The notes under the pieces: generated by a model | What the model was told of the DNA's origin: nothing | Database searches by the model: none | The model's input: only the letters and a program-made list of their open reading frames with translations | Assembly (NCBI GenBank): GCA_016710265.1 | Contig: JADJJL010000001.1 | Coordinates: forward strand, 558,001-622,000 | From: Saprospiraceae bacterium | GTDB lineage: Bacteria; Bacteroidota; Bacteroidia; Chitinophagales; Saprospiraceae | Reading direction: 5' to 3' | DNA: 64,000 bases | Shown here: positions 24,388-32,904 of the stretch, one piece after another | Layout: each line of letters starts with the position of its first letter | Position numbering within the stretch: position 1 is the first letter of the stretch | Translations under genes and position numbers: made by a program

Positions 24388-24456
24388 AGGCTTACTAGTT
24401 AAAATTCAAAGAAAGCTGTAAATCAGTAACATATTTTGCATCATTAACTATATTCG

Positions 24457-24516
24457 GAAATAAAAGCAATTTAAATCAATTGCACTTCAATTCAGTGGGC
24501 TGGTCCTAAACTGGAT
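24457..24516 (+). pseudogene. Decayed micropeptide, unit 14
   Basis: Aligned to the 20-codon template, the end reads T-S-I-Q-W-A-G-P-K-L-D, close to unit 10 (T-S-I-N-G-A-G-Y-R-W-N), with ACTTC, ATT and GGGCTGGT shared in order at DNA level. There is no start codon, codon 6 is TAA and no stop follows Asp20. Position fits the array period. Confidence 0.55.
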
Positions 24517-24602
24517 TCTTTGTATATTATATTAAAATATTCATCAAAAATCCATGTGAATAAATTGGACAATTCTGCAAATTCAACAATAGCCTTATTC
24601 CA

Positions 24603-24665
24603 AGGAAATACTTATCCTCCGTACAAGTAATTTTCATTAATGGCGGTACAAGAAGAAGGAATTAA
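24603..24665 (+). pseudogene. Decayed micropeptide, unit 15 (start codon lost)
   Basis: The aligned 20 codons read R-K-Y-L-S-S-V-Q-V-I-F-I-N-G-G-T-R-R-R-N then TAA. Lys2, Leu4, Gln8, Ile12, Asn13, the final Asn and the stop are in register; ATG has become AGG and the GG is shifted by one position. No element is recognisable upstream. This is the distal end of the array. Confidence 0.6.
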
Positions 24666-24852
24666 TACTGCAATATAATTTGTTCAGTTATTTATTTAGC
24701 TATTTCTTCAAATTTATAACTTCTCATAGTAATTAGGTAATTAGGCGCCTTTAAGATAAATATTGGTAAATTGAATAGAATATATTTAAAGTTTTTATTT
24801 ATTTTGCGCTTGAAATGACTAATTCTATTTCAAAACTAATAAATGTTAAGTT
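24666..24852. other. Non-coding stretch after the array
   Basis: A/T-rich sequence between the last array remnant and the GNAT gene. I see no open frame, terminator hairpin or further array unit. Confidence 0.5.
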
Positions 24853-25305
24853 ATGAATATTACCATCCGAAAAGCAAATATGCAGGATGTTCCTGCTGTT
24901 AGCCAACTTTTCGATTTATACAGAATATTCTATCACAAAACATCTAATCTTGAAGCTGCTCAAAATTTTATCAAAGATAGAATACAGTCCAATGATTCAG
25001 AAATAATCATTGCTGAAAATATGGATGGTGCATTGGTTGGCTTTATACAACTGTATCCATCGTTCTCTTCCACACGAATGCAAAGATTATGGGTATTAAA
25101 CGATTTGTATGTATTAGAATCTTTTAGAGGAATGGGAATCTCCAAACAATTAATCGCTGCCGCAAAAAAAATAGCTACTCAAACCAATGCTTGCGGTGTA
25201 CTTTTGGAAACTTCCAAAACCAATACCATCGGAAACCAGCTTTATCCCTCCACAGGTTTTGAATTGGAAGTTGAAAGTAATTTTTATTTTTGGACGAATC
25301 AATAA
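24853..25305 (+). CDS. GNAT family N-acetyltransferase
   Basis: 150 residues with the GNAT order: ITIRKANMQDVPAVSQLF at the start, a central strand LWVLNDLYVLESFRGMGISKQLI holding the acetyl-CoA pyrophosphate loop (R-G-M-G-I-S), and LLETSKTNTIGNQLYPSTGFE at the end. Acetyl acceptor unknown. It lies 188 nt past the array and is probably not part of the peptide system. Confidence 0.88.
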   Translation: MNITIRKANMQDVPAVSQLFDLYRIFYHKTSNLEAAQNFIKDRIQSNDSEIIIAENMDGALVGFIQLYPSFSSTRMQRLWVLNDLYVLESFRGMGISKQLIAAAKKIATQTNACGVLLETSKTNTIGNQLYPSTGFELEVESNFYFWTNQ

Positions 25306-25361
25306 GATTCTATTATCAAAACATAATGTTTATTAATCAAAACAAATAAATTAAACACAAG

Positions 25362-25883
25362 ATGAAAAGAAGTGAAATCCAACTACCTAAATATTTTGAT
25401 AGATACATTTTAATGACAGATGATGTAACTGTCTTAGAAGCCTTACGAATAGGTTTGGAAGAATTACAATCTGCTCCCATAGAAAAATGGAAAGCCATCC
25501 ATGATAAAGTTTATGCTCCCAACAAATGGACCATTAAAGATATATTACAGCATCTGATTGACACCGAATGGACCTTTAGTTACAGAGCACTTGCGTTTGC
25601 CAGAGGAGAAAAAGATGCCAGATCTTATGATGAGAACCAATATGCTGAAATGGCACATGCTACACAAAGAACCCTCGAAAATTTACTAGAAGAAGCCATC
25701 GCTTTGAGAAAGGCCAGCATATTACTTTACCAGAGTTTTGATGAGGAAATGTTGTCCCGAAAAGGAATGGGCTTCAAAGGAGAATACTCCGTTCATGCCA
25801 TTGGATATATTTTATGTGGACACCAACGTTGGCATTTTAAAATTATAGAGGAGAGGTATATGCCTTTGAATGTAATTAGTTGA
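25362..25883 (+). CDS. DinB superfamily protein
   Basis: 173 residues, mostly helical. NKWTIKDILQHLIDTEWTFSYRALAFARGEK and the C-terminal IGYILCGHQRWHFKIIEERY supply three His at the spacing of the DinB/YfiT four-helix metal site. DinB-like proteins include thiol-dependent transferases; the activity here is unknown. It follows the GNAT gene by 56 nt on the same strand. Confidence 0.85.
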   Translation: MKRSEIQLPKYFDRYILMTDDVTVLEALRIGLEELQSAPIEKWKAIHDKVYAPNKWTIKDILQHLIDTEWTFSYRALAFARGEKDARSYDENQYAEMAHATQRTLENLLEEAIALRKASILLYQSFDEEMLSRKGMGFKGEYSVHAIGYILCGHQRWHFKIIEERYMPLNVIS

Positions 25884-25932
25884 TTAGTTAATTAGTTAAT
25901 TAGTCAATGTGGAAACCGTAGCGAAGCGAAGG

Positions 25933-25948
25933 TGGCGCTTCGGCGCCA
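25933..25948. other. Perfect hairpin with UUCG tetraloop
   Basis: TGGCGC-TTCG-GCGCCA: a 6-bp stem closing a C(UUCG)G tetraloop, one of the most stable RNA hairpins, between two convergent genes. There is no T run on either side, so it could be an attenuating or 3'-end-protecting structure rather than a classic terminator. A short TTAGTTAA-like repeat precedes it (about 25875-25905). Confidence 0.6.
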
Positions 25949-26055
25949 TGTGAAAATTAATTCTACTCCTAGGTCTATGTCTTCATCAAAATTTCTCCTC
26001 AAACTTAAAACTCATCCACCAACTTCGTTGGGGACTGCGTAACTTAAAACTACTC

Positions 26056-27618
26056 CTAACGAGGTCCTTGTTTCCTATTGTTAATCCTAATGGTATTCTC
26101 AATTCCATCTTTTACATTTAGCCAAAGATAATTGAAAAATGGCCTTCTTTGATTTCTAATCACAGAAATTTGACCATGACGAAAACCTTCAGCATCAGCG
26201 TTGGTGCCATTGTCTAAAAGAAGATTGCCAATAAATGATTTTATCTGGTGCTTTTCAGATCGATCATCTTTAAGTATCGCAATGTTCAAATCATTGTATT
26301 TCATTTTAAAATCACCTGACGAACGAATATCATCTCCGGCAATGTTAAAATATACCTGCTCAATCTCACCACTCAAACTTGTCTTTACAAAAGAATTTAA
26401 AAATTGATTGGTTGCACCAGCCTTAAAATCAGAGACCTTGCCAGTCACTTTAAATTCTTCTCTTGTATTCTGTACATCAAATTTCCAATCAATGGAAGCC
26501 ATACCTTGACCCATGATCTGTGCATTGGCTCTGATTTGAGTGGTCTTATTGGATTCCGGTAAATTGGTCAAATGCATAATGTTTGCATTTAAGTTTTCGA
26601 ATGATACTCTACCAGCTTTTAAGTTCGTCTCATGCTTTTCATCGTATACGATATTCCAATTATCAAATCGCGTGCTATCTATGTCCAATTTGAAAGGTAA
26701 ATCTCGAATTAGCTTACTATACATTGGACGAAACCTGGTCCTGTCTTTTAAACGTTTGTCTAAATAAATATCCAACTTTGCATTTTGTATACTCATCATC
26801 GAAGCATACATATAAAACAACTTTTGCTTTATTTCAAATTCTATACTATCCAAAACCACGAGTGGAATTTGAATGTCAAAATGTTCTCTCTCCTCAGGCA
26901 GGACGGACAGCATCTGGTCCTTTGAAAATTTGGATTTTACAGAGAGATCAGCCAATTCAATTTTGTGTTTATACATGGCAGAATGAGCTACAAAAAGATC
27001 TTCATAGTTACCCATACTAATATATAACTCTGACATTTCAAATTTAAGATCCTCATACAAAAATGGCATCCTTCCAGATCCTAGAGAATCTATTGGTACA
27101 ATATCAGAAAGATTTAGATGAATTTTCATAGCTGAGAATCGAATACTATCTGCACCATCTTTCATCATATACAATTGACCATTCGAAATTTCAAACTGTT
27201 TAAGTTCCATTTTTCGTCTCACAGATTTTGTGGTTAGTTGCAAACTATCAGCTATATGGTGTCTCAAAGCTGGGTGAATGGTGGTAATGGGATCTTGAAT
27301 ATGTATTTTACGAATTTGAATAAAATCATTTTTAAAATATTGCCAATAATTAAATCCATCCAATTCCATTTTTTTGGACTGAACTGTGGCAAAGCGCACT
27401 CCATTGGATTCATTGTGCAATGCTAGTTCTACATCGAAAATACGCAGCTCTGCTCTGAAAATATTTACCGACAAACTACTGTATTTCAATTCTACATTCT
27501 TAGGTATTGATTTCTTTAGATAAGATTCAACCAACGCATCAGCCTTTAAATATGCATAGAGAATACCGCTGATTAGCAATACCCCTAAAATTCCTATTGT
27601 CCATTTAAATATTTTCAC
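26056..27618 (-). CDS. AsmA-like/DUF748-like membrane-anchored protein
   Basis: 520 residues with an N-terminal membrane helix (about 5-24), followed by a long beta-rich region of the type seen in AsmA/DUF748 envelope proteins (ELKYSSLSVNIFRAELRIFDVELALHN, repeated amphipathic strands, SGEIEQVYFNIAGDD) and a conserved basic end (RNQRRPFFNYLWLNVKDGIENTI). Such proteins span the periplasm, and some move lipids between membranes. Assigned by overall pattern; family membership is moderate confidence. Confidence 0.55.
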   Translation of the reverse strand: MKIFKWTIGILGVLLISGILYAYLKADALVESYLKKSIPKNVELKYSSLSVNIFRAELRIFDVELALHNESNGVRFATVQSKKMELDGFNYWQYFKNDFIQIRKIHIQDPITTIHPALRHHIADSLQLTTKSVRRKMELKQFEISNGQLYMMKDGADSIRFSAMKIHLNLSDIVPIDSLGSGRMPFLYEDLKFEMSELYISMGNYEDLFVAHSAMYKHKIELADLSVKSKFSKDQMLSVLPEEREHFDIQIPLVVLDSIEFEIKQKLFYMYASMMSIQNAKLDIYLDKRLKDRTRFRPMYSKLIRDLPFKLDIDSTRFDNWNIVYDEKHETNLKAGRVSFENLNANIMHLTNLPESNKTTQIRANAQIMGQGMASIDWKFDVQNTREEFKVTGKVSDFKAGATNQFLNSFVKTSLSGEIEQVYFNIAGDDIRSSGDFKMKYNDLNIAILKDDRSEKHQIKSFIGNLLLDNGTNADAEGFRHGQISVIRNQRRPFFNYLWLNVKDGIENTIRINNRKQGPR

Positions 27619-27650
27619 TCAAAGGATTTAGATAAAAAGGATTAAATAGT

Positions 27651-28109
27651 TCAATTTGATATTTCATTTTGTTGCAGTAAATAATATCCTAACTTAAATG
27701 CATCTTCCTGATAAGCATGTTCTACCGGCAATTGCAATTCATTTTTTTTAAAGTAAGCTTTCAAAGTCTGAGGAGCTAAAAATTCTAAATCCACTTTCGG
27801 ATAACATTGAAGCAAAGATTCAATTTTAAATGATACTGAGGCGGCTTTAAACCTTCCTTTCATTTGTCGCGCTAAAATTACGATTCGATCTGCGTGGATC
27901 AAATCAAAAAAATCATATATGGTGGTTTGAAAATTGCGAATCTCTCTACTATCTTTGTCATCCTTCAAAATGATGTATTTAAAATCACTATCATTGCAAC
28001 TGATCTTGTTTGACTCATCCTTTTGAAGCACGCATACGATCAACTTAGCTTTATCAATATCTAAAGCAATAAGTTTTGTACTTTCATTTTGTTTCGTTTT
28101 ACTTTCCAT
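27651..28109 (-). CDS. DUF3010 family protein (RuvC-like fold)
   Basis: 152 residues. KLIALDIDKAKLIVCVLQ, FKYIILKDDKDSREIRNFQ, ADRIVILARQMKGRFKAASVSFKIESLL and DLEFLAPQTLKAYFKKN match the layout of DUF3010 proteins, thought to have an RNase H/RuvC-like fold. The N-terminal strand Asp (ALDID) could be a metal ligand, but function is unknown. It starts 32 nt upstream of the AsmA-like gene on the same strand. Confidence 0.65.
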   Translation of the reverse strand: MESKTKQNESTKLIALDIDKAKLIVCVLQKDESNKISCNDSDFKYIILKDDKDSREIRNFQTTIYDFFDLIHADRIVILARQMKGRFKAASVSFKIESLLQCYPKVDLEFLAPQTLKAYFKKNELQLPVEHAYQEDAFKLGYYLLQQNEISN

Positions 28110-28518
28110 TCGTTTTGCTTTGATTCAAAAAATTCCTAAAATACGCCCTTTGTTTGAATAAAATATTTAGTTGGTTTTCGTTTTGACCAAATCATCAATA
28201 ATTCTAATCATTAAATTAGAATCCTGCTTGTCATTAAACTTTATGATAGTGGTCGAAAATTGGGAGAAACCAAACATCTTAAACTTGAATAAATATAGCC
28301 TATTTAGTATAAACAACCAAAGCAAGAGATTAGTTACTCAAAGTCATAAACTTACAAAAAATAAATTAGTCTTTTGAATAATTTTAGGATACTTTTCAAT
28401 TTTGATACTTCAAAATAGCGGATTGGTCTAAAATATATACTGGATTCAGCATTTGCTTGTAATTTTGTAAAAATGAATTTTAAAATATAACTAATTTTAT
28501 TTACCAATCATTCATTGC
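28110..28518. other. Intergenic region between divergent genes
   Basis: A/T-rich, about 400 nt, between the DUF3010-like gene (minus) and the DUF885 gene (plus). A TAATTTTG box at about 28465-28472 could be the -7 element of the DUF885 gene. The frame at 28171-28377 has no coding character. Nothing else seen. Confidence 0.45.
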
Positions 28519-30336
28519 ATGAAATATTTAATTTTACTACTATGCATTGTATACGTTTCCTGTCAATCAAAACCAACCAATACTACAACTTCAATCACTG
28601 AATCCAACGTCAAATTGGCAAAAGTTCTCGCAGAGTATTTTGACCAACGCATGTCGCTTCTTCCGCTTGAAGCCACCGCCAATGGATACAGTGCATACAA
28701 CCATCTGCTGCCTGCGGACTTTACAGACAGTTATCGCGTCAAGCTTTGTGCATTTTTCACGCATTTTAAAAATTCGATTAGTCCATTCGAAAGCATGACT
28801 CTAAATGAAACTGATCAAAAAAGTCTTGCCATTTTTAAATATGAAATCAACATGGCCTTGGAAGGACTCGATGTCCATTTCTTAGGAAGTTCTGCGTTGA
28901 GTGTTTATCAATACGTTCCTTTTGATCAATTTAATGGACTTCCTCTAACCCTCGGACAAATGGGTTCTGGTGTCGGCAACCAGCCATTTAAAACCGTGCA
29001 AGATTATGAAAATTGGTTGCAAAGGGCGAAATCATTTCCAGCTTGGGCAGACAGTGCGATCGTTTATTTTAAAAAAGGAATCGAACGAAAAGAAGTTTTG
29101 CCACGCAGCATTGTGCAGAAAATGATTCCCCAAATGAAGGGAGTAGTTACAATAGATGCCAGTCAGAGTTTGTTTTATGGACCTGTCAAAATGATGCCTG
29201 AAGATTTTAGCGAGGCCGATAAAAATAGATTTACACAAGCTTATACCGATCTCATTTTAAAAAGTATCGTGCCAACCTATCAAAAGTTGGGTGATTTTTT
29301 AGAAAATGAATATTTACCTGCAGCGAGAAGCGGCACTGGAATCAATGAATGGCCTGAAGGAAATAAATTGTATCAATATCTCGTGAAATATTGGACGACC
29401 ACGAATCAACAACCGGAAGAAATATACCAGTCGGGACTTTCAGAAGTGAAGCGCATCCGGGAAGAAATGGAAAGTATCAAAAATCAATTGAATTTTAAAG
29501 GAACGCTCAATGAATTTTTCGATTTTATGCGGACTGATCCACAGTTTATGCCTTATCGTACTGCAGAAGAAATTTTGGAGGCTTTTAGGAATATCCAAAA
29601 ATCCATCGATCCACATCTCCAAAAAATGTTTACACTCAGTCCAAAAACCAAATTCGAAATCCGCCAAACAGAAGCTTTTAGAGCTGCCAGTGCAAGTGCG
29701 GAATATTATCCTGGACTTCCGGACGGAAGCAGACCCGGCATTTTTTATGTGCCGATCGTAGACGCCAGTAAATTCAATACCACCAGTGGAATGGAAAGTT
29801 TATTTTTACACGAAGCAATTCCTGGACACCATTATCAAATGAGTATCCAGTCCGAAAATGAATCTCTGCCAGCATTTCGTCGCTTTATTTGGTATGGAGC
29901 CTATGGTGAAGGTTATGCTTTGTACTGTGAAAGTTTAGGCAAAGAACTTGGATTGTACACCGATCCTTACCAACACATGGGTGCCCTTGGCGAAGAAATG
30001 CACAGGGCCATTCGATTGGCAGTTGATGTGGCCATGCATACCGGCAAAATCACCAGAGAAGAGGCCATCACCTATTCTATGCAAAACGAGGCCATCAGCG
30101 AGGATGCCGCAATAGCTGAGATCGAGCGCTATATGGTATATCCTGCGCAAGCCTTGAGTTACAAAACCGGCGAACTAAAAATCAAAGCGCTGCGTAAAAA
30201 ATACGAATCTTCATTTGGTTCTAAATTTGATATCGCTGCCTTCCATACCGAACTTCTCAAAGACGGATGTTTGCCATTGGAAACCATGGAAAGCACCTTG
30301 GACCAATGGGCGGAGAACCAAAGAGGAAAGAATTAA
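28519..30336 (+). CDS. DUF885 family lipoprotein, putative metallopeptidase
   Basis: 605 residues. Short lipoprotein signal (LLLCIVYVSC, Cys15). The C-terminal half has the DUF885 zinc-peptidase-like motif LHEAIPGHHYQ followed by YGEGYALYCESLGKELGLY, supplying the HExxxH-like ligands and a downstream Glu. Length is normal for the family. It probably degrades peptides in the periplasm or outer-membrane leaflet; the substrate is unproven. Single gene. Confidence 0.87.
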   Translation: MKYLILLLCIVYVSCQSKPTNTTTSITESNVKLAKVLAEYFDQRMSLLPLEATANGYSAYNHLLPADFTDSYRVKLCAFFTHFKNSISPFESMTLNETDQKSLAIFKYEINMALEGLDVHFLGSSALSVYQYVPFDQFNGLPLTLGQMGSGVGNQPFKTVQDYENWLQRAKSFPAWADSAIVYFKKGIERKEVLPRSIVQKMIPQMKGVVTIDASQSLFYGPVKMMPEDFSEADKNRFTQAYTDLILKSIVPTYQKLGDFLENEYLPAARSGTGINEWPEGNKLYQYLVKYWTTTNQQPEEIYQSGLSEVKRIREEMESIKNQLNFKGTLNEFFDFMRTDPQFMPYRTAEEILEAFRNIQKSIDPHLQKMFTLSPKTKFEIRQTEAFRAASASAEYYPGLPDGSRPGIFYVPIVDASKFNTTSGMESLFLHEAIPGHHYQMSIQSENESLPAFRRFIWYGAYGEGYALYCESLGKELGLYTDPYQHMGALGEEMHRAIRLAVDVAMHTGKITREEAITYSMQNEAISEDAAIAEIERYMVYPAQALSYKTGELKIKALRKKYESSFGSKFDIAAFHTELLKDGCLPLETMESTLDQWAENQRGKN

Positions 30337-30864
30337 TCTGACATTAAATATTAAACTAAATTTTATTATTTTCCTTTTGTAATTCAACGAAAATACTATT
30401 TTTGTAACTCATTCGAAAGAACGGAAGAATTGTGATCCATTTAATTCTTCAGGCTTTACAAATTATTGACTGTCAGTCCAATAAATTCATTTTATAAAGG
30501 ACTAACGACGGCAGCGCCATTTTAATTTTTGAGGGATTAATTACAATAAACAGAATTGCACGACTTGTAAAAGCGGCCTAACTTCATTCGAAAGGATTGT
30601 GCATGTATAGATTCTTCTCACTTCATACTTTTATAGTTGATGGCTGCTCAAAGGCTTTTTAATCATAAGCAAACTTTAAACTCGAAACCTTAACCAGAAA
30701 TTTTTATTGAAAGTCTTTAATGATCCTAATTTCAAAAACCATCCAACTTAACAACAGAAATTTCAGATGAGAAATAAACCTTAAACTTTAATTCATTAAT
30801 AATTAGATTTGCAAAGTCAATAAAAAACATTATTATTTTAAGTAAAAAAATAAAATCAACTATC
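30337..30864. other. 528-nt intergenic region
   Basis: No convincing open frame. CATTCGAAAG occurs twice (about 30410 and 30590) with a following GGA(n)ATTGTG block, suggesting an old duplication or a degenerate mobile remnant. TAGATTTG at 30804-30811 is a probable -7 box for the next gene. Confidence 0.4.
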
Positions 30865-31578
30865 ATGAAAGCTTCACAGTTCAATTTGAATTCAATGACT
30901 CAATCGTTAACCATAAACATGGTTGTTTTACTATTCTCCTTTTTGCCATTTCATTTATCTGCTCAAACCTATGATTTGACGGGCTATTGGTATAGTGATG
31001 CCGGTGGCTGTTACCAAATCCGCCAACATGGAAACGAAGTTTTTTGGGCAGGAGGGCCAATTGGTTCTTTCAGTGCACACAATGTTTTTCATGGAGCAGT
31101 TGCAGGTAATACCCTTACAGGAATGTGGTATGATTTACCAGCTAATACTTATCGGGCTTTTGGAGCCAGTTTGACAGCACGCATAGAAAACCATAACAAG
31201 ATCGTAAAAGTGTCAGAATCTGCTCAATATAGAGCAAATACCTGGACCAGAATTAACGGAACCTGTACTGCTGGAGAGCCACAGAAACCAAGCGGTGGCT
31301 GCAAACTTGAAGGAAGTTGGGCACAAAATACCCCTGGGGTAGGTTCCACTACTTGGGAAATTAAAAGCGATGGCACTGCCATTGAAATAGGAATTGGCTC
31401 CGCCAGAGGACAAGCAAGTCTAAAAGGCAACATATTACACATTGATTGGCATACAGGGACTGGATATTCGGGCTATTATGAGTGGGCTTTGGATGGGACT
31501 TGCAGTGTAGGTAATGGAATATTGGAATTCAAGACTGGCCGAACCGACAGACTAGGTTCGACAGTGAAGAGGAATTGA
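30865..31578 (+). CDS. Secreted two-domain protein of unknown function
   Basis: 237 residues with a signal peptide ending near HLSAQ (residue 34). Two similar halves: YDLTGYWYSDAGGCYQIRQHGNEVFWAGG and CKLEGSWAQNTPG ... TTWEIKSDGTAIEIGIG, each starting with a (D/K)L(T/E)G(Y/S)W motif, as in small lipocalin-like barrels. Four cysteines in the mature part could form disulfides. I do not recognise a named family. Confidence 0.55.
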   Translation: MKASQFNLNSMTQSLTINMVVLLFSFLPFHLSAQTYDLTGYWYSDAGGCYQIRQHGNEVFWAGGPIGSFSAHNVFHGAVAGNTLTGMWYDLPANTYRAFGASLTARIENHNKIVKVSESAQYRANTWTRINGTCTAGEPQKPSGGCKLEGSWAQNTPGVGSTTWEIKSDGTAIEIGIGSARGQASLKGNILHIDWHTGTGYSGYYEWALDGTCSVGNGILEFKTGRTDRLGSTVKRN

Positions 31579-31741
31579 TGTTGATTGGAAAATAATGATT
31601 CAATATTAGATATTTATTAATAATATTTAAAAATAGTTTGTTTACCAAAATTGGGGAGGAATTAGAAATTTATAGCCTTTTGAGGGAAAGATTTGTAAAA
31701 TTACAGCGTCCAACATTTACGCAAATAATTTCAGATTGAAA

Positions 31742-32305
31742 TTACTGTCCTTCAAACAACTTTCTTCCTTTCAAACAAATATCATAATTGACATGCTTTT
31801 TTTTATTATCGCTAAATCCCTCATGTTGAATTGCTACAAATGGATTGCAGACAATAAATCTTCCCTTACCTGCTAATGCTCTATCGATGTCAATTTCTTC
31901 ATTAATAGATAAGAAAGTGTCATAAAACTTTTGGTGGATTTTATATAACATTGTTCCCGCGAAATCCGATACAGAATTATCATCTTTAATTCTCCCATAA
32001 TAAATTCCTCCTAAGTACAAATCATAATTGGTTGGTTCATTTTTTAAAAAGTAATCATATGCGCCTTTTCCAGTAAACTTAACATCATCCTCGGCAATCA
32101 TCACTGAACACAATTTCTGTTCTTTAGCCCATAAAACAACTTGTTTATGTGCCTTTGCTATCCCTGTGGCAGGATTCTTTGGATTAATAATTCCTTCCCA
32201 GAATCTATAATCCTGTATTCCTTGCGCAATCAATTGATTATTAATGAGTTTAAATCTATCTTTTCTATTAGAAAGGTGTATAATATTCAGCATATTGATT
32301 GACAA
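31742..32305 (-). CDS. Glycosyltransferase family 25-like protein
   Basis: 187 residues. LNIIHLSNRKDRFKLINNQLI, GIAKAHKQVVLWA and the acidic motif VMIAEDDVKF match GT25 (LPS galactosyltransferase-like) enzymes. The C-terminal FVAIQHEGFSDN is also typical. A second ATG at 32293 starts directly at LNIIHL and may be the real start. It is divergent from the HTH gene, with a shared palindrome between them. Confidence 0.75.
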   Translation of the reverse strand: MSINMLNIIHLSNRKDRFKLINNQLIAQGIQDYRFWEGIINPKNPATGIAKAHKQVVLWAKEQKLCSVMIAEDDVKFTGKGAYDYFLKNEPTNYDLYLGGIYYGRIKDDNSVSDFAGTMLYKIHQKFYDTFLSINEEIDIDRALAGKGRFIVCNPFVAIQHEGFSDNKKKHVNYDICLKGRKLFEGQ

Positions 32306-32321
32306 ATTTAATCAATTTTTT

Positions 32322-32372
32322 CAAAATTATTCATTTCGCGTTTCGCGAAATGCGAAATAATAATTATCTTTG
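32322..32372. promoter_or_regulatory. Divergent promoters with a perfect palindromic operator
   Basis: ATTTCGCG-TTT-CGCGAAAT (32333-32351) is an 8-bp perfect dyad, followed by a further direct GCGAAAT (32352-32358). It is flanked by TAATTTTG on the minus strand (32322-32329) for the GT25-like gene and TATCTTTG on the plus strand (32365-32372) for the HTH gene, 4 nt before its ATG. A dimeric repressor bound here would block both promoters; the HTH protein next door is the natural candidate. Confidence 0.65.
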
Positions 32373-32376
32373 CATC

Positions 32377-32904
32377 ATGAGAAAGCATAATGGCATGCGA
32401 CCACAAGATATCGCAATACTAATGAAAATCGTGTCAATGGAGAATCAGGAATGGCAATTATCCCTTCTTTCTAATACGCTTTCAATTAGTCTATCTGAAG
32501 TTTCAGAATCCCTAAACAGAAGCAAGATTGCTAAATTTATTGATTTCGAAAAAAAGAAAATCAATCGACAAAATTTATTAGAGTTTCTTGAACATGGTAT
32601 TAAATATGTATTTCCTCAGCAACCAGGAGCGATGGTAAGAGGAATTACAACTGCTCATTCCCATCCTTTTATTAAAAAACATTTTGTAAGTGAAATAAAC
32701 TATGTTTGGCCTGATCCAAAAGGAGAAATAATCGGTTTATCAATTGAACCACTTTATCCCAAACAAATCCTTGCTGTAAAGAATAGTCCTACTTTTTATA
32801 AACTGATGTCTTTAATTGATGTAATACGTGTAGGAAAAGTAAGAGAAATTAAATTCGCAGTAGAACAATTAAAAAAAGAAATACTCAATGAACCATCACA
32901 ATAA
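32377..32904 (+). CDS. Winged-helix DNA-binding protein, possible antitoxin/regulator
   Basis: 175 residues from the ATG at 32377; the frame is open upstream but the promoter -7 box ends 4 nt before this ATG. The N-terminal 60 residues read as a winged helix (MRPQDIAILMKIVSMENQEW, SNTLSISLSEVSESLNRSKIAKFI). The rest (QPGAMVRGITTAHSHPFIKKHF) has no motif I can name. It overlaps the nucleotidyltransferase gene by 17 nt, so they are co-translated. Pairs of this kind occur in type IV-like toxin-antitoxin and phage-defence loci; autoregulation through the palindrome is likely. Confidence 0.6.
   Translation: MRKHNGMRPQDIAILMKIVSMENQEWQLSLLSNTLSISLSEVSESLNRSKIAKFIDFEKKKINRQNLLEFLEHGIKYVFPQQPGAMVRGITTAHSHPFIKKHFVSEINYVWPDPKGEIIGLSIEPLYPKQILAVKNSPTFYKLMSLIDVIRVGKVREIKFAVEQLKKEILNEPSQ

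Larger units (their letters stand above)
22648..24665 (+). repeat. Tandem array of about 15 structured-element + micropeptide units
   Basis: Fifteen units with start-to-start spacings of 127-149 nt (mean near 136): starts at 22696, 22832, 22967, 23095, 23233, 23371, 23520, 23651, 23800, 23927, 24054, 24189, 24325, then decayed units aligned to 24457 and 24603. Each unit holds an AGGG-led, GC-containing 25-nt element, a 20-23 nt A/T-rich gap and a 20-codon gene. Twelve genes are intact, one is frameshifted (unit 6) and the last two are eroded. The copies are diverged at third codon positions while the leader, length and final Asn/Gln are kept, pointing to selection on the peptides. Confidence 0.92.

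Noticed and set aside
28171..28377. 68-residue open frame upstream of the DUF885 gene
   Set aside because: Low-complexity A/T-rich translation without protein character, in a promoter-bearing intergenic region.
30575..30590. GCCTAAC resembling an integron attC core (RYYYAAC)
   Set aside because: No matching GTTRRRY partner or imperfect palindrome at a suitable distance, and no integron integrase in the window.
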